From NCBI GenBank assembly GCA_902560025.1, contig CACEKL010000004.1, positions 1 through 64,000 of the forward strand: a stretch of DNA of 64,000 nucleotides. Direction: 5' to 3'. The notes beneath the pieces are model-generated. The model was not told the DNA's origin and did no database searches. It worked only from the letters and a program-made list of their open reading frames with translations. This DNA is from an uncultured Bacteroidota bacterium (GTDB lineage Bacteria; Bacteroidota; Bacteroidia; Flavobacteriales; Flavobacteriaceae). Made by a program: the position numbers and the translations under genes. Below, one piece after another: positions 31,885 to 40,956 of this stretch (positions are counted from its first letter, which is position 1; each line of letters begins with the position of its first letter).

Positions 31885-31902
31885 TAAATTAAAATAATAA
31901 CT

Positions 31903-34248
31903 ATGATTAAAAAATCGCTTTTACTTCTCATCTCAGCTCTTACACTATCTTGTTCAAATTCTATTGAATTAGGTGGGATAGTAGATGAAGTTGAAGTCTT
32001 AAGAGATAATTATGGAATAAACCATATCTATGCAAATAACCAAAATGATCTTTTCTTTATGCAAGGGTATTTGGCTGCAAAAGATAGATTATTTCAATTT
32101 GAAATATGGAGAAGACAAGCAACAGGGACGGTTTCAGAAATATTTGGTGAAGATGAGCTTGAGAGAGATATAGGAACAAGATTATTCAAGTTTAGAGGAG
32201 ATATCAAAGATGAATTAAATCATTATCACGAAGATGGTTTTGAAATAGTTTCTTCATTTGTGTCAGGAGTAAATAAATATATTGAAGAAGTTAATGCTAA
32301 TCATGATTTATTACCGATTGAATTTGATATTTTAGGTATTAAACCAGAGGCTTGGACTAATGAAGTTGTTATCTCAAGGCACCAAGGACTTCTTGGAAAT
32401 ATTGAAGAAGAGTTAAACATAGGTAGAGCAGTTTCTTTAATTGGGGAAGATCTGGTTAAAGATTTATTATGGTTTCACCCTAAAGAGCCATCACTAAAAT
32501 TACCTGATGATATTACTTATGATGACCTAAAACAGGATATCTTGAGATTATATGATGCATATCGAAACCCTATTGAATTTAAAGAAAAATACATATTAGA
32601 AGAATACAGAAATGATGATGAGCTTGCAGATGTTTTTCAAGATGATATAATAAATGATAAATATTCTATAGGAAGTAATAACTGGGCAATATCAGCTGAA
32701 AAATCTGAATCAAACTTTCCTATTTTAGCTAATGATCCTCATAGGTCTCTATCAAACCCTTCCTTAAGATATATGGCACATCTTGTAGCACCAGGATGGA
32801 ACGTCATCGGAGGAGGTGAACCGGAAATACCAGGAATCTCAATTGGACATAATGGCATTGGAGCATGGGGGCTAACAGTTTTTAGAACTGATGCAGAGGA
32901 CTTATATATTTATGATCTAAACCCTAGAAACTCATACCAATATTTTTATAATGGTCAGTGGAATGAGTTTAAGGTCATAGAGGAGACAATTGAAGTCAAA
33001 GGAACTGAGGATGTTAATGTTAATCTTTTTTATTCAGTTCATGGTCCAGTAACCTTTATAGATACTAAGAGAAATAAAGCTTATGCAGTAAAAAATGGAT
33101 GGTCAGAAATTGGAGGGTCACCATACTTAGCATCTCTTAGAATGGATCAAGCTAAAACTTGGAATGAATTTAGAGAAGCCTGTACTTATTTTAATATTCC
33201 AGGGGAGAACATGGTTTGGGCTGATAAATTTGGTGATATCGGATGGCAAGCTGTCGGAATAGCTCCAATTAGAAAAACTCATAGTGGAATGGTTCCTGTT
33301 AGTGGTGATGGTAGTAATAAGTGGGAAGGGTATCTACCAATAATTGAAAAACCTAACTTATATAATCCAGAAATAGGTTACATATCTACAGCAAATCAAA
33401 ATGTAACTCCTGAAGATTATAAGAAATGGGAAGCAATAGGATTTGACTGGGCAGACCCTTACAGAGGTGACAGAATAAATAGAGTTCTTGAGAGTAAAGA
33501 GAAATTTAATTTAAAAGAGATGCTTGATCTACAAGTTGATTATTATTCAATTCCTTCTGAACAGATTATAAATCTTTCCTCTGGACTTATCTCTAATAAT
33601 ATTGAATACTTTTCTATGCTTGAGAAATGGGACAAAAAGCTATCTAAATCATCAATAGAGGCTGGAATATATATTGAGTGGCAGAATCAGCTATTTCTTG
33701 AAGTAAATAAGAAATTTATTCCCGAAAACGTAAGCAAATACATATACATGCAGCTTTTCAAAGTAATTGAAAGAATTTCTAAAATGAATATTAATGAAAG
33801 AAAAGAACTTTTAAACCAAACCTTTAATTCTTCCATAGATAATTTAAAAGAAAAATTTGGAGAAAATCCTGATAATTGGGTTTATGGTCAGGAAAATTTC
33901 AAACATGTCAAAATATATCACCCCCTAGAAAAAGTTGTAAATGATTCGATTAAAGACATTATTGAACTAAAATCATACCCAAGAGGAGGTGATGGATATA
34001 CCCCAGGATCAACTTCTAACTCATTGAATCAAAGGTCAGGAGGTAGTTTTAGAGTAATGATTGATACTGGTAATTGGGATAATAGCTTTGCAACAAATTC
34101 TCCAGGTCAATCAGGAGATCCAGATAGTAAATTTTATGATAATTTATACGAAGATTGGGCTAATGATGTATACTTTCCCCTTTTGTTTTCAAAGTCCAAA
34201 ATTCTTTTAAACCTTAGTGAAAGAACAGTATTTAAACCAAAAAATTAA
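31903..34248 (+). CDS. Penicillin acylase family (S45) lipoprotein
   Basis: 781 residues, lipobox TLSC. It is a precursor of an Ntn-hydrolase: an N-terminal alpha-chain region with IYANNQNDLFFMQGYLAAKDR, then the autocleavage site G|S258 in IGSNNWAISAEKS followed by PILANDPHRSL, so S258 is the new N-terminal nucleophile. Relatives cleave penicillin, acyl-homoserine lactones or cyclic peptides; substrate is not predictable. It converges with the isoaspartyl peptidase gene (4-base overlap). Confidence 0.92.
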   Translation: MIKKSLLLLISALTLSCSNSIELGGIVDEVEVLRDNYGINHIYANNQNDLFFMQGYLAAKDRLFQFEIWRRQATGTVSEIFGEDELERDIGTRLFKFRGDIKDELNHYHEDGFEIVSSFVSGVNKYIEEVNANHDLLPIEFDILGIKPEAWTNEVVISRHQGLLGNIEEELNIGRAVSLIGEDLVKDLLWFHPKEPSLKLPDDITYDDLKQDILRLYDAYRNPIEFKEKYILEEYRNDDELADVFQDDIINDKYSIGSNNWAISAEKSESNFPILANDPHRSLSNPSLRYMAHLVAPGWNVIGGGEPEIPGISIGHNGIGAWGLTVFRTDAEDLYIYDLNPRNSYQYFYNGQWNEFKVIEETIEVKGTEDVNVNLFYSVHGPVTFIDTKRNKAYAVKNGWSEIGGSPYLASLRMDQAKTWNEFREACTYFNIPGENMVWADKFGDIGWQAVGIAPIRKTHSGMVPVSGDGSNKWEGYLPIIEKPNLYNPEIGYISTANQNVTPEDYKKWEAIGFDWADPYRGDRINRVLESKEKFNLKEMLDLQVDYYSIPSEQIINLSSGLISNNIEYFSMLEKWDKKLSKSSIEAGIYIEWQNQLFLEVNKKFIPENVSKYIYMQLFKVIERISKMNINERKELLNQTFNSSIDNLKEKFGENPDNWVYGQENFKHVKIYHPLEKVVNDSIKDIIELKSYPRGGDGYTPGSTSNSLNQRSGGSFRVMIDTGNWDNSFATNSPGQSGDPDSKFYDNLYEDWANDVYFPLLFSKSKILLNLSERTVFKPKN

Positions 34249-35237
34249 TCTTTATAGATTTTAATTGTAATGTTTCCCTCATTATCAATATGAGCCCTAT
34301 ACATTCCTGCTGTGTTAAATTCCATTGCAACATTTCCATTCTTATCAAGACCAATTACTCCCCCATCTCCTCCTGTTGCTTTAACTTTATCTAGAGATTT
34401 TTTTGATGCATCTTTAATGTTTTCATTTTTATAAATCATTTGTGCAGCTATGTCATAAGCAACAACATTTCTTATAAAATGCTCCCCCCATCCTGTTGCA
34501 GAAATCCCACAACATTCATTATTTGCATAGTTTCCTGCTCCTATTATAGGCACATCCCCTATTCTACCCCAAATTTTATTTGTGGTACCACCAGTTGAGG
34601 TTCCTGCAGATATATTTCCATTTAAATCAATAGCAACTGAACCTACAGTTCCATATTTAAAGTCTTTTATAAATGGATCTTCATATGAGACATTATTTCT
34701 ATTCTTAAGCCTTCTTAGAGAGTTAAGCCTTCTATCAGTTATAAAGTATGAGTTTGGAACGGTATCAATTCCCTTCTCAATAGCAAAGTCATCAGCACCT
34801 TTTGAAGATAGCAAAACATGAGGAGATTTTTCCATTACAGCAATTGCAGCAGATATTGGATTTTTAATATAACTAGATCCTGCTATTGCCCCTGCATTAA
34901 GACTCTCACCATCCATAAATGATGCATCAAGACTTACCCTCTCATCATTAGTTAAAACAGCACCAACGCCTGCATTGAAAAGAGGTGAATCTTCCATAAC
35001 TCTTATTGCTTTTTCTACTGCGTCTTTACTTGATCCACCATTTTTTAAAATTTCATATCCAGCCGTTACAGCTTCTTCTAATTTACTTATATATGAATTC
35101 TCTAATTCTTGAGTCATGTTCTCTTTAAGAATAGTTCCAGCTCCACCATGAATTACGATTCCTATTTTATTTTCACTTGACTCAATTGAGCAGGATGTTA
35201 ATAAAAGAACAAATAGAAATATGAATAGTTTTTTCAT
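34245..35237 (-). CDS. Isoaspartyl peptidase/L-asparaginase (plant type) lipoprotein
   Basis: 330 residues from the ATG at 35237, chosen because the signal peptide MKKLFIFLFVLLLTSC begins there. Ntn-hydrolase fold with GIVIHGGAGT at the start of the mature enzyme, SLDASFMDG, and the autocleavage site before T197 in YGTVGSVA, then GTSTGGTTNK. Members hydrolyse beta-aspartyl dipeptides and asparagine. Here it is exported, which suits peptide scavenging. Confidence 0.92.
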   Translation of the reverse strand: MKKLFIFLFVLLLTSCSIESSENKIGIVIHGGAGTILKENMTQELENSYISKLEEAVTAGYEILKNGGSSKDAVEKAIRVMEDSPLFNAGVGAVLTNDERVSLDASFMDGESLNAGAIAGSSYIKNPISAAIAVMEKSPHVLLSSKGADDFAIEKGIDTVPNSYFITDRRLNSLRRLKNRNNVSYEDPFIKDFKYGTVGSVAIDLNGNISAGTSTGGTTNKIWGRIGDVPIIGAGNYANNECCGISATGWGEHFIRNVVAYDIAAQMIYKNENIKDASKKSLDKVKATGGDGGVIGLDKNGNVAMEFNTAGMYRAHIDNEGNITIKIYKD

Positions 35238-35290
35238 AAAAATGTATTTATTCAAAATATACTTATATTATGTTATAAATCAATACAATT

Positions 35291-36277
35291 ATGAAAAACT
35301 TTGCTTTAATAATCTCTTTGATATTATTTATAAAATCTAATGCACAGATAGACAATATCGCAGAAAAACTAGGTTATGAAAAAGATGCTAAACTATTAAT
35401 TATTCATGGAGATGACATAGGGGTATCTCACTCAGTTAATATTGCGTCTTTTGATGGTTATAAGAATAATGCAATTAATTCAGGGAGTGCAATGATTCCA
35501 TCACCATGGATTAAAGAGGTTGCTGTATTTCACAAAGAAAATCCAAATTATGATATAGGATTACATTTAACATTAACAGCTGAATGGAAAAATTACAAAT
35601 GGAATGGAGTCTCATCATCCAACGAAATTAGTTCTCTTTTAAATGAAGATAATGAGTTCTATGATAATACAAGTGATGTTAACATCAACGCTAATCCAGA
35701 GGAAGTTAGGAAAGAACTTCAAGCACAAATTGATTTTTCTAGACAGATTGGTTTAAATCCTACTCATATTGATACTCATATGGGTGCACTTGCAGTAAAT
35801 AAAAACCTTTGGAGAGTATATATCGAAGTTGGACATAAAAACAAACTTGTCTCCATGGTAACCAAATCAAGAGCTTTAAATCTATTTGATGATGATTTTC
35901 CAATGCCTGATTATATAGTTCCAGTAAATGACATCTACATGCTATACCCAGGAGCAGATAGGACCTTTTTAGAAGCAGCTTTTGGAGAGGATCTTGCAAG
36001 TACAGTAATTGTAGAGGATATTTATAAATATGAAGATTGGTATGAATTATATTCAAACAAAATTAAATCTTTACAACCGGGACTAAACGTATTCCTTCTT
36101 CATCTGGGGTATGATAACGAGGAACTTAAGGCTGTAACAATAGACCATCCTGAATATGGCTCCCTATGGAGACAACTCGACTATGATGTATTTAACTCTA
36201 AAGAGATAAAACAGTTGTTGAAAGATGAAGAGATAAAACTTGTTACATGGGGTGAGATAAGAAATGTTATATATTAA
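35291..36277 (+). CDS. ChbG/HpnK (YdjC) family deacetylase, secreted
   Basis: 328 residues with a signal peptide (ending SNAQ). The deacetylase motifs are D41-D42 in IIHGDDIGVSHS, DIGLHLTLTAEW, and H159/H163 in PTHIDTHMG. YdjC-type enzymes remove acetyl from chitooligosaccharides or related sugars in a metal-dependent way. Most are cytoplasmic; export is a notable difference. A terminator follows. Confidence 0.87.
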   Translation: MKNFALIISLILFIKSNAQIDNIAEKLGYEKDAKLLIIHGDDIGVSHSVNIASFDGYKNNAINSGSAMIPSPWIKEVAVFHKENPNYDIGLHLTLTAEWKNYKWNGVSSSNEISSLLNEDNEFYDNTSDVNINANPEEVRKELQAQIDFSRQIGLNPTHIDTHMGALAVNKNLWRVYIEVGHKNKLVSMVTKSRALNLFDDDFPMPDYIVPVNDIYMLYPGADRTFLEAAFGEDLASTVIVEDIYKYEDWYELYSNKIKSLQPGLNVFLLHLGYDNEELKAVTIDHPEYGSLWRQLDYDVFNSKEIKQLLKDEEIKLVTWGEIRNVIY

Positions 36278-36281
36278 AAAT

Positions 36282-36306
36282 AAAAAACCCTCTTAAAGAG
36301 GGTTTT
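36282..36306 (+). terminator. Rho-independent terminator
   Basis: AAAACCCTCT pairs with AGAGGGTTTT across a short AA loop. It lies between convergent genes. Confidence 0.85.
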
Positions 36307-36327
36307 AATTAAGCTTACAATTAGGAT

Positions 36328-37014
36328 TTAAAAACTACCATATCTCTTTACAACCCAGAGTGTATAATTTCTCATATCCTCAACTTTACCTCTGTTGTTA
36401 AAATATGCTTGCCACTCTTTTGAATATGATTCATTTTTAGATTTCTGAATCATTAAATCTTGCCAATTTTTAGCACCAACACTGACCCAATGAGAAGCAC
36501 CATTTCCTCCTATTGAAAAATCTCCAAGAGCAACTGGTCTACCCTCTCTAACATCAGAAAGTTGATTGACAATTTTATCATGAGCAGATTTAAAGGCAGC
36601 AGCGTCATCTACATCTATTTCATAAATTTGATAGTAGTCATACTCACTTATAGCGCCCCCATCATAACTTAAAATGTTACCAGAAGCAGATCTTTTCCAC
36701 TCGAAGTGGTCTTGAGCTCTTGACCAGAATAACTGAAATTCATTTGGTTCCCATTCATCAACAGTTCCCCAATTAGACGGATCTCCTATAAAAACAATTC
36801 TGTGTGAAGCATATCCGTCGATGTCTCCGACATGTATCGCTTCTATTTGAACTCCACCTGATTTAAACTCTTTATCGCCAAAAGTGTCATCAAAAAGTTT
36901 CAAAAGAGCTTGTTCTCCTCCCTTTTCAACCTGAATATTAAAAACACTAAATGATTGAGCGCTAAGTAAGTTTATAAATAATAAAGTTGTTAATAATAAT
37001 AAATATTTTTTCAT
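36328..37014 (-). CDS. Secreted two-domain paralogue family, subgroup B (copy 4 of 6)
   Basis: 228 residues, signal peptide ending LLSAQ. The best match in the window is the 8423 protein: AHDKIVNQLS, SIGGNGASHW and YFNNRGKVEDMRNYTLWVVKRY are shared. The first half (IQVEKGGEQALLKLFDDTF) again looks like an ABM-type domain. The shared leader AACAATTAACTAT lies 10 bases upstream of its ATG. Function unknown. Confidence 0.75.
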   Translation of the reverse strand: MKKYLLLLTTLLFINLLSAQSFSVFNIQVEKGGEQALLKLFDDTFGDKEFKSGGVQIEAIHVGDIDGYASHRIVFIGDPSNWGTVDEWEPNEFQLFWSRAQDHFEWKRSASGNILSYDGGAISEYDYYQIYEIDVDDAAAFKSAHDKIVNQLSDVREGRPVALGDFSIGGNGASHWVSVGAKNWQDLMIQKSKNESYSKEWQAYFNNRGKVEDMRNYTLWVVKRYGSF

Positions 37015-37072
37015 AATTTATATAGTTAATTGTTATATTTAATGTAGTAAAAATTAACCCTAAATTAAAAAA

Positions 37073-37297
37073 ATGGACAAAAATATTTCAAAAGTAAGAG
37101 CTCACGACGCATTAGTAGGTTTATTATATCTATCAGGTGTAGGTTTAAGTTATTTAACTGGTGATTTTAATTTTCTATGGATAGTAATTGGTGTAGGATT
37201 TCTACAAATTATAAGCCCATTTACTAAGTTTTGCCCAGTATATTTTATACTGAACAAAATGATGCCAGATTCTGATCCAATTCAAAACGGAAAATAG
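37073..37297 (+). CDS. DUF2892 (YgaP-type) inner membrane protein
   Basis: 74 residues with two hydrophobic segments (about 13-30 and 33-50) and the conserved FTKFCPVYFILN turn of DUF2892. Such proteins occur alone or fused to rhodaneses. It is divergent from the 36328 gene and lies 36 bases before dapF on the same strand. Confidence 0.8.
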   Translation: MDKNISKVRAHDALVGLLYLSGVGLSYLTGDFNFLWIVIGVGFLQIISPFTKFCPVYFILNKMMPDSDPIQNGK

Positions 37298-37318
37298 TTT
37301 TTTCAGACATATATTCTT

Positions 37319-37326
37319 TACATTTG
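37319..37326 (+). promoter_or_regulatory. Probable -7 promoter element of dapF
   Basis: TACATTTG fits TAnnTTTG exactly and lies only 7 bases before the dapF ATG, so transcripts would have almost no leader. A T-rich -33-like stretch occurs at about 37298. Confidence 0.4.
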
Positions 37327-37333
37327 CGCTTTA

Positions 37334-38113
37334 ATGAAAATTAATTTTAGCAAGTACAACGGCGCTGGTAATGACTTTATTATCATTGATGATAGAGATA
37401 ATAATATTCATCTAACAAAATCTGATATCAATAACCTTTGCAATAGGAATATTGGTATAGGAGGTGATGGATTGATAATAATAAAAAAATCAACTAAAAC
37501 AGATTTTGAGATTCTTCATTATACGTCAGATGGTAATCTAGGATCTCTTTGTGGAAATGGATCTAGATGTGCAATTCTATATGCTTTCAGAAATAATATA
37601 ATTAATAAACATACCGTTTTCGAAGCTTTCGATGGAATTCATAAAGCTGAAATAATTAATGATGAATTAATTACCATGCAAATGAAGTTAAATTCTAGAA
37701 TCGTTGAAAATGAATATGGAATATGGGTAGATACAGGATCTCCTCACCTTGTTGTTGAAACAACCAATACAGATGAACTAGATGTAAAGAGTAAAGGGAG
37801 ATCTATTAGATATAACGATTATTATAAACAAGAAGGTGTCAATGTCAATTTTGTTGAACGCGTTTCAGACGAAGTTTTTAAAATAAGAACTTATGAGAGA
37901 GGAGTTGAAGATGAAACAAGAGCATGTGGAACTGGATCAACTGCATCAGCTATTTGCATGAACTATCTTGGAAAAACTAGCAGCAATAAAATAAAAATGA
38001 AATGTTTAGGTGGGGATTTACAAGTAAAGTTTTTAAAAAGAAGTAAAACATATTCAGAAATCAGTATAACAGGACCAGCTAAATTAGTCTATGAAGGTAC
38101 TATAGGTATTTAG
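37334..38113 (+). CDS. dapF: Diaminopimelate epimerase
   Basis: 259 residues, normal length. It isomerises LL- to meso-diaminopimelate for lysine and peptidoglycan synthesis. KYNGAGNDFIIID at the start, the first catalytic Cys C73 in SLCGNGSRC, and the second C198 in RACGTGSTASA are intact. It is cytoplasmic. It has its own promoter candidate very close to the ATG. Its stop overlaps the end of a convergent small gene by four bases. Confidence 0.97.
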   Translation: MKINFSKYNGAGNDFIIIDDRDNNIHLTKSDINNLCNRNIGIGGDGLIIIKKSTKTDFEILHYTSDGNLGSLCGNGSRCAILYAFRNNIINKHTVFEAFDGIHKAEIINDELITMQMKLNSRIVENEYGIWVDTGSPHLVVETTNTDELDVKSKGRSIRYNDYYKQEGVNVNFVERVSDEVFKIRTYERGVEDETRACGTGSTASAICMNYLGKTSSNKIKMKCLGGDLQVKFLKRSKTYSEISITGPAKLVYEGTIGI

Positions 38114-38250
38114 AAAACAAAATTACACAGAAGAACTCCGATTAAAATACCTTCTAACCATGTAAGAATTAAGATTTGATATTTAGTAAGGTTAAACTCT
38201 TTTGAAACCTTATCAATCATTTCCTCATGCCACTTAAAAAACTTATTCAT
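38110..38250 (-). CDS. Small tail-anchored membrane protein, 46 residues
   Basis: ATG at 38250, TAA at 38110. MNKFFKWHEEMIDKVSKEF is an amphipathic start; one hydrophobic helix closes the chain (LILTWLEGILIGVLLCNFVF). It lies 8 bases after the DoxX-like gene stop on the same strand. No family was recognised. Confidence 0.55.
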   Translation of the reverse strand: MNKFFKWHEEMIDKVSKEFNLTKYQILILTWLEGILIGVLLCNFVF

Positions 38251-38258
38251 TTTTAAAT

Positions 38259-38633
38259 TTAGTTAATTTTTGAATGCCAATATGCTATTAAAATAAATAG
38301 TCCCTGAAAAGGCAGTCTATATATTGATTGAGTTTTTGTTATACCAAGTATAGATTGTGACAATTCACTTTGAACTAAATGAATATTTGCAGGAAATACA
38401 AGTACTAAAAGAATAATGAGCCCAATAGCACCCGTTTTTCTTGTTTTTTTTGATAATAACATTAGTCCTAAAACAACTTCAGCAACACCAGATAAATAGA
38501 CAAATTCAAGATGAAAAGTTAAGTAATTAGGCATTATAGCAAGAAAAAAATCAGGATCAATAAAATGTCTTACACCGACATATGCATATGCGATTGACAT
38601 AAAGTAAATTGTAATGAGCTTAAAGTATCTCAT
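38259..38633 (-). CDS. DoxX-like membrane protein
   Basis: 124 residues, four hydrophobic helices. AYAYVGVRHFIDPDFFLAIMP and YLSGVAEVVLGLML are typical of the DoxX/DoxD-like group, whose roles are mostly unknown. It starts 5 bases after the MarC stop, so the two are in one operon. Confidence 0.8.
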   Translation of the reverse strand: MRYFKLITIYFMSIAYAYVGVRHFIDPDFFLAIMPNYLTFHLEFVYLSGVAEVVLGLMLLSKKTRKTGAIGLIILLVLVFPANIHLVQSELSQSILGITKTQSIYRLPFQGLFILIAYWHSKIN

Positions 38634-38638
38634 TAACC

Positions 38639-39205
38639 TTAAACTATTAAACTAATATTTGTTGAAAATAACTTTACCGATATTGAAAGTAGAATAATTC
38701 CAAAAACTCTTCTAATAATAGCAATTCCATTTTTTCCTAAAAGCCTTTCAATTCTAGTCGAAGATTTCAATATTATATATACAAAAACTGAATTTATGAT
38801 AATTGCGATTATTACATTTATAAGTTCATACTCCGCTCTAAGAGACAACAGGGTTGTTAAAGTACCTGCTCCAGCAATTATTGGAAATGCAATTGGAACT
38901 ATTGATGCAGTTTCAGGTTCATCGCCCTGAAAAATAGTGACACCAAGGACCATTTCAAGTGCAATAAAAAAGATAACGATCGAACCAGCAACTGCAAATG
39001 AATTAATATCAATTCCAATTAAGTTTAGAATTTCTTCACCAAGAAATAGAAATCCAATCATGATTATCATTGATACTATAGTTGCTTTCTCTGACTCTAT
39101 CTTTCCAACCTTTTCTCTTAATGAGATAACTATAGGAGTAGCACCAATTATATCAATAATAGCAAAAAGAATCATACTGGCTGTAAAGATCTCTTTAAAG
39201 TCCAT
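38639..39205 (-). CDS. MarC family (UPF0056) membrane protein
   Basis: 188 residues, six predicted helices. ASMILFAIIDIIGATPIV and VPIAFPIIAGAGTLTTLLSL are the conserved first and central segments of MarC. The family has no proven transport substrate. It is first of a three-gene unit with the DoxX-like protein and a 46-residue membrane peptide. Confidence 0.9.
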   Translation of the reverse strand: MDFKEIFTASMILFAIIDIIGATPIVISLREKVGKIESEKATIVSMIIMIGFLFLGEEILNLIGIDINSFAVAGSIVIFFIALEMVLGVTIFQGDEPETASIVPIAFPIIAGAGTLTTLLSLRAEYELINVIIAIIINSVFVYIILKSSTRIERLLGKNGIAIIRRVFGIILLSISVKLFSTNISLIV

Positions 39206-39226
39206 AGTTTTTTTTTGTAAAGATAA

Positions 39227-40213
39227 TCATAAGGAAAATAGATCTATATTATAGTGATAAAGAAAGTATTCACTAATAATCTCTGAAAAAGCAATTGCGA
39301 ACAAGTTTCTTGATGAAGAGGTATCTCTTAAACCAGGATAAGGGAATTCAAGTTGAATAGCACTAAAATTAAAGTTTTTATTAGTCCCGTAAAGAAAGGT
39401 GTTGAATCCACCACTGAAGTACCTCATACCCTCAGGACCAGGACTCTCTGAGCTAGGTAGTGCTGTATAATTATTTCTCTCAAAAATTGAACCTAAGCTA
39501 TTTGGACCTCTAATTAAATTTGATAGAGATTTGTCAGAAGAGTTAATCATACTATATATACTTGTCTCATCTATATTTATATTTTGGTCTAAGTATCCGT
39601 CTGAGCTATCAAGCTCACTTCCTGATAGAAGGTAACCAATCCATGTTCTAAGATCTACAAAACCATCTGGATTGGCACCATGACCATGAATATCAAAAAG
39701 CAGACCTGTATTAAAATTTTTAATTATTTCGTCTCTTGCGGAACTTATATAATAGTGAAATTCATCAAAAGCTCTTTCTGCGAAAATATTACCCTGAGCA
39801 GCTTCAGTTTTGTCTCTATTTGCATCTAGTTTTGTCCTCTTGAGATTATTTACAACTATATATGGTCTGATACTATAATTTGAGAATAAATAGTTACTGA
39901 TAGCCATACCTAGTTCAATTGTATTTGAGTCTGTAACTGTTACTCCATAGGTTCTATTTGAGATCTCGGATGGCGATATATCTCCCCCATGGGGTATACT
40001 AAGAATTATTGGAATATTACCAGGATAATAAGTTGTATATGAATTTCTTCCATTATAACTCTGGCCAAATATATAAGGTGCATCACTTCCCAATTCTTCA
40101 AATTCATAATTATCAATTTCTTGATTTTGAACTTGTTCTTTTGAAGAGTCTTTACTACAAAATGTTAATGAAAGCAAAAGAAAAAGGCAAATTTTTAGAG
40201 ATCTGGTTTTCAT
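39227..40213 (-). CDS. N-formylglutamate amidohydrolase-like lipoprotein
   Basis: 328 residues, lipobox LTFC (Cys19). PIILSIPHGG, VVNNLKRTKLDANRD, LLFDIHGHG and a late IQLEFPYPGLR follow the core of the N-formylglutamate amidohydrolase superfamily, with the His and Asp/Glu expected to bind zinc. The export signal and larger size than HutG suggest another substrate, possibly a peptide or acylated amino acid. Confidence 0.72.
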   Translation of the reverse strand: MKTRSLKICLFLLLSLTFCSKDSSKEQVQNQEIDNYEFEELGSDAPYIFGQSYNGRNSYTTYYPGNIPIILSIPHGGDISPSEISNRTYGVTVTDSNTIELGMAISNYLFSNYSIRPYIVVNNLKRTKLDANRDKTEAAQGNIFAERAFDEFHYYISSARDEIIKNFNTGLLFDIHGHGANPDGFVDLRTWIGYLLSGSELDSSDGYLDQNINIDETSIYSMINSSDKSLSNLIRGPNSLGSIFERNNYTALPSSESPGPEGMRYFSGGFNTFLYGTNKNFNFSAIQLEFPYPGLRDTSSSRNLFAIAFSEIISEYFLYHYNIDLFSL

Positions 40214-40340
40214 TCATACTTAATTTATAACATTTAAAATTATGTTAAAAGATTTATTAAATAAAAGTTAAACAAGTTTTCATTAACCAGATTTATCTAA
40301 AAAAATAGAATTTTTGCCCTTCATTTTAATTAAGTAAAAC

Positions 40341-40847
40341 ATGTTAATTAATTTTTTTAAATATTCGTTTTTAAGTCTTGTACTTACATCTAACATTAGT
40401 GAGATGAATATCGTAGAAACAGCTGTTTCTAACGAAAACTTCTCTACTCTTGTTGCTGCAGTTCAAGCAGGTGAATTAGTTGATGCTCTTTCTTCAGAAG
40501 GACCATTTACAGTATTTGCACCTACTAATGATGGTTTCAATAATTTACCTGAAGGTACTTTAGAGACTTTATTAAAGCCAGAAAATAAGGAGACTTTACA
40601 GTCTATTCTTACATACCACGTTGTTGCTGGAAAATTTATGGCATCTGATGTTGTAAATGCAATCAATGATAATGGTGGACAGTTTTCTGTCACAACTTTA
40701 CAAGGTAACGATCTAACCCTTAAATTATGGGAAGGTGATGTATATGTAAAAGATGCTAAGGGTAACAAAGCTAAAGTTATAATTACAGATGTAGAAACTT
40801 CTAACGGAGTTATACATGCTATAAACAATGTAGTACTTCCAGAATAA
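40341..40847 (+). CDS. Fasciclin (FAS1) domain protein, exported
   Basis: 168 residues with a hydrophobic N-terminus (about 5-17) that could be a signal peptide. A single FAS1 domain fills the rest: FSTLVAAVQAGELVDALSSE, then GPFTVFAPTNDGF, LTYHVVAGKFMASDVV and the closing GVIHAINNVVLPE. FAS1 domains mediate adhesion. Two strong terminators follow in tandem, which fits a well-expressed single gene. Confidence 0.92.
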   Translation: MLINFFKYSFLSLVLTSNISEMNIVETAVSNENFSTLVAAVQAGELVDALSSEGPFTVFAPTNDGFNNLPEGTLETLLKPENKETLQSILTYHVVAGKFMASDVVNAINDNGGQFSVTTLQGNDLTLKLWEGDVYVKDAKGNKAKVIITDVETSNGVIHAINNVVLPE

Positions 40848-40872
40848 TTGAGTGTAATTATTTTGTTTGGAT

Positions 40873-40899
40873 GAAAGAGCTCCACGGAGCTCTTTCTTT
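40873..40899 (+). terminator. Rho-independent terminator (first of two)
   Basis: GAAAGAGCTCC pairs with GGAGCTCTTTC, a perfect 11-bp stem. Confidence 0.9.
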
Positions 40900-40907
40900 A
40901 CTACAAT

Positions 40908-40940
40908 AAAAAAGGCTCCATTTGGAGCCTTTTTCTTTTT
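40908..40940 (+). terminator. Rho-independent terminator (second, bidirectional)
   Basis: AAAAAGGCTCCA pairs with TGGAGCCTTTTT. A and T runs on both sides suggest it also stops the convergent 40957 gene. Confidence 0.9.
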
Positions 40941-40956
40941 AATATTATTTGAGATT

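Noticed and set aside
40873..40940. Possible short repeat array
   Set aside because: The two hairpins differ in stem sequence and are tandem terminators, not CRISPR repeats.
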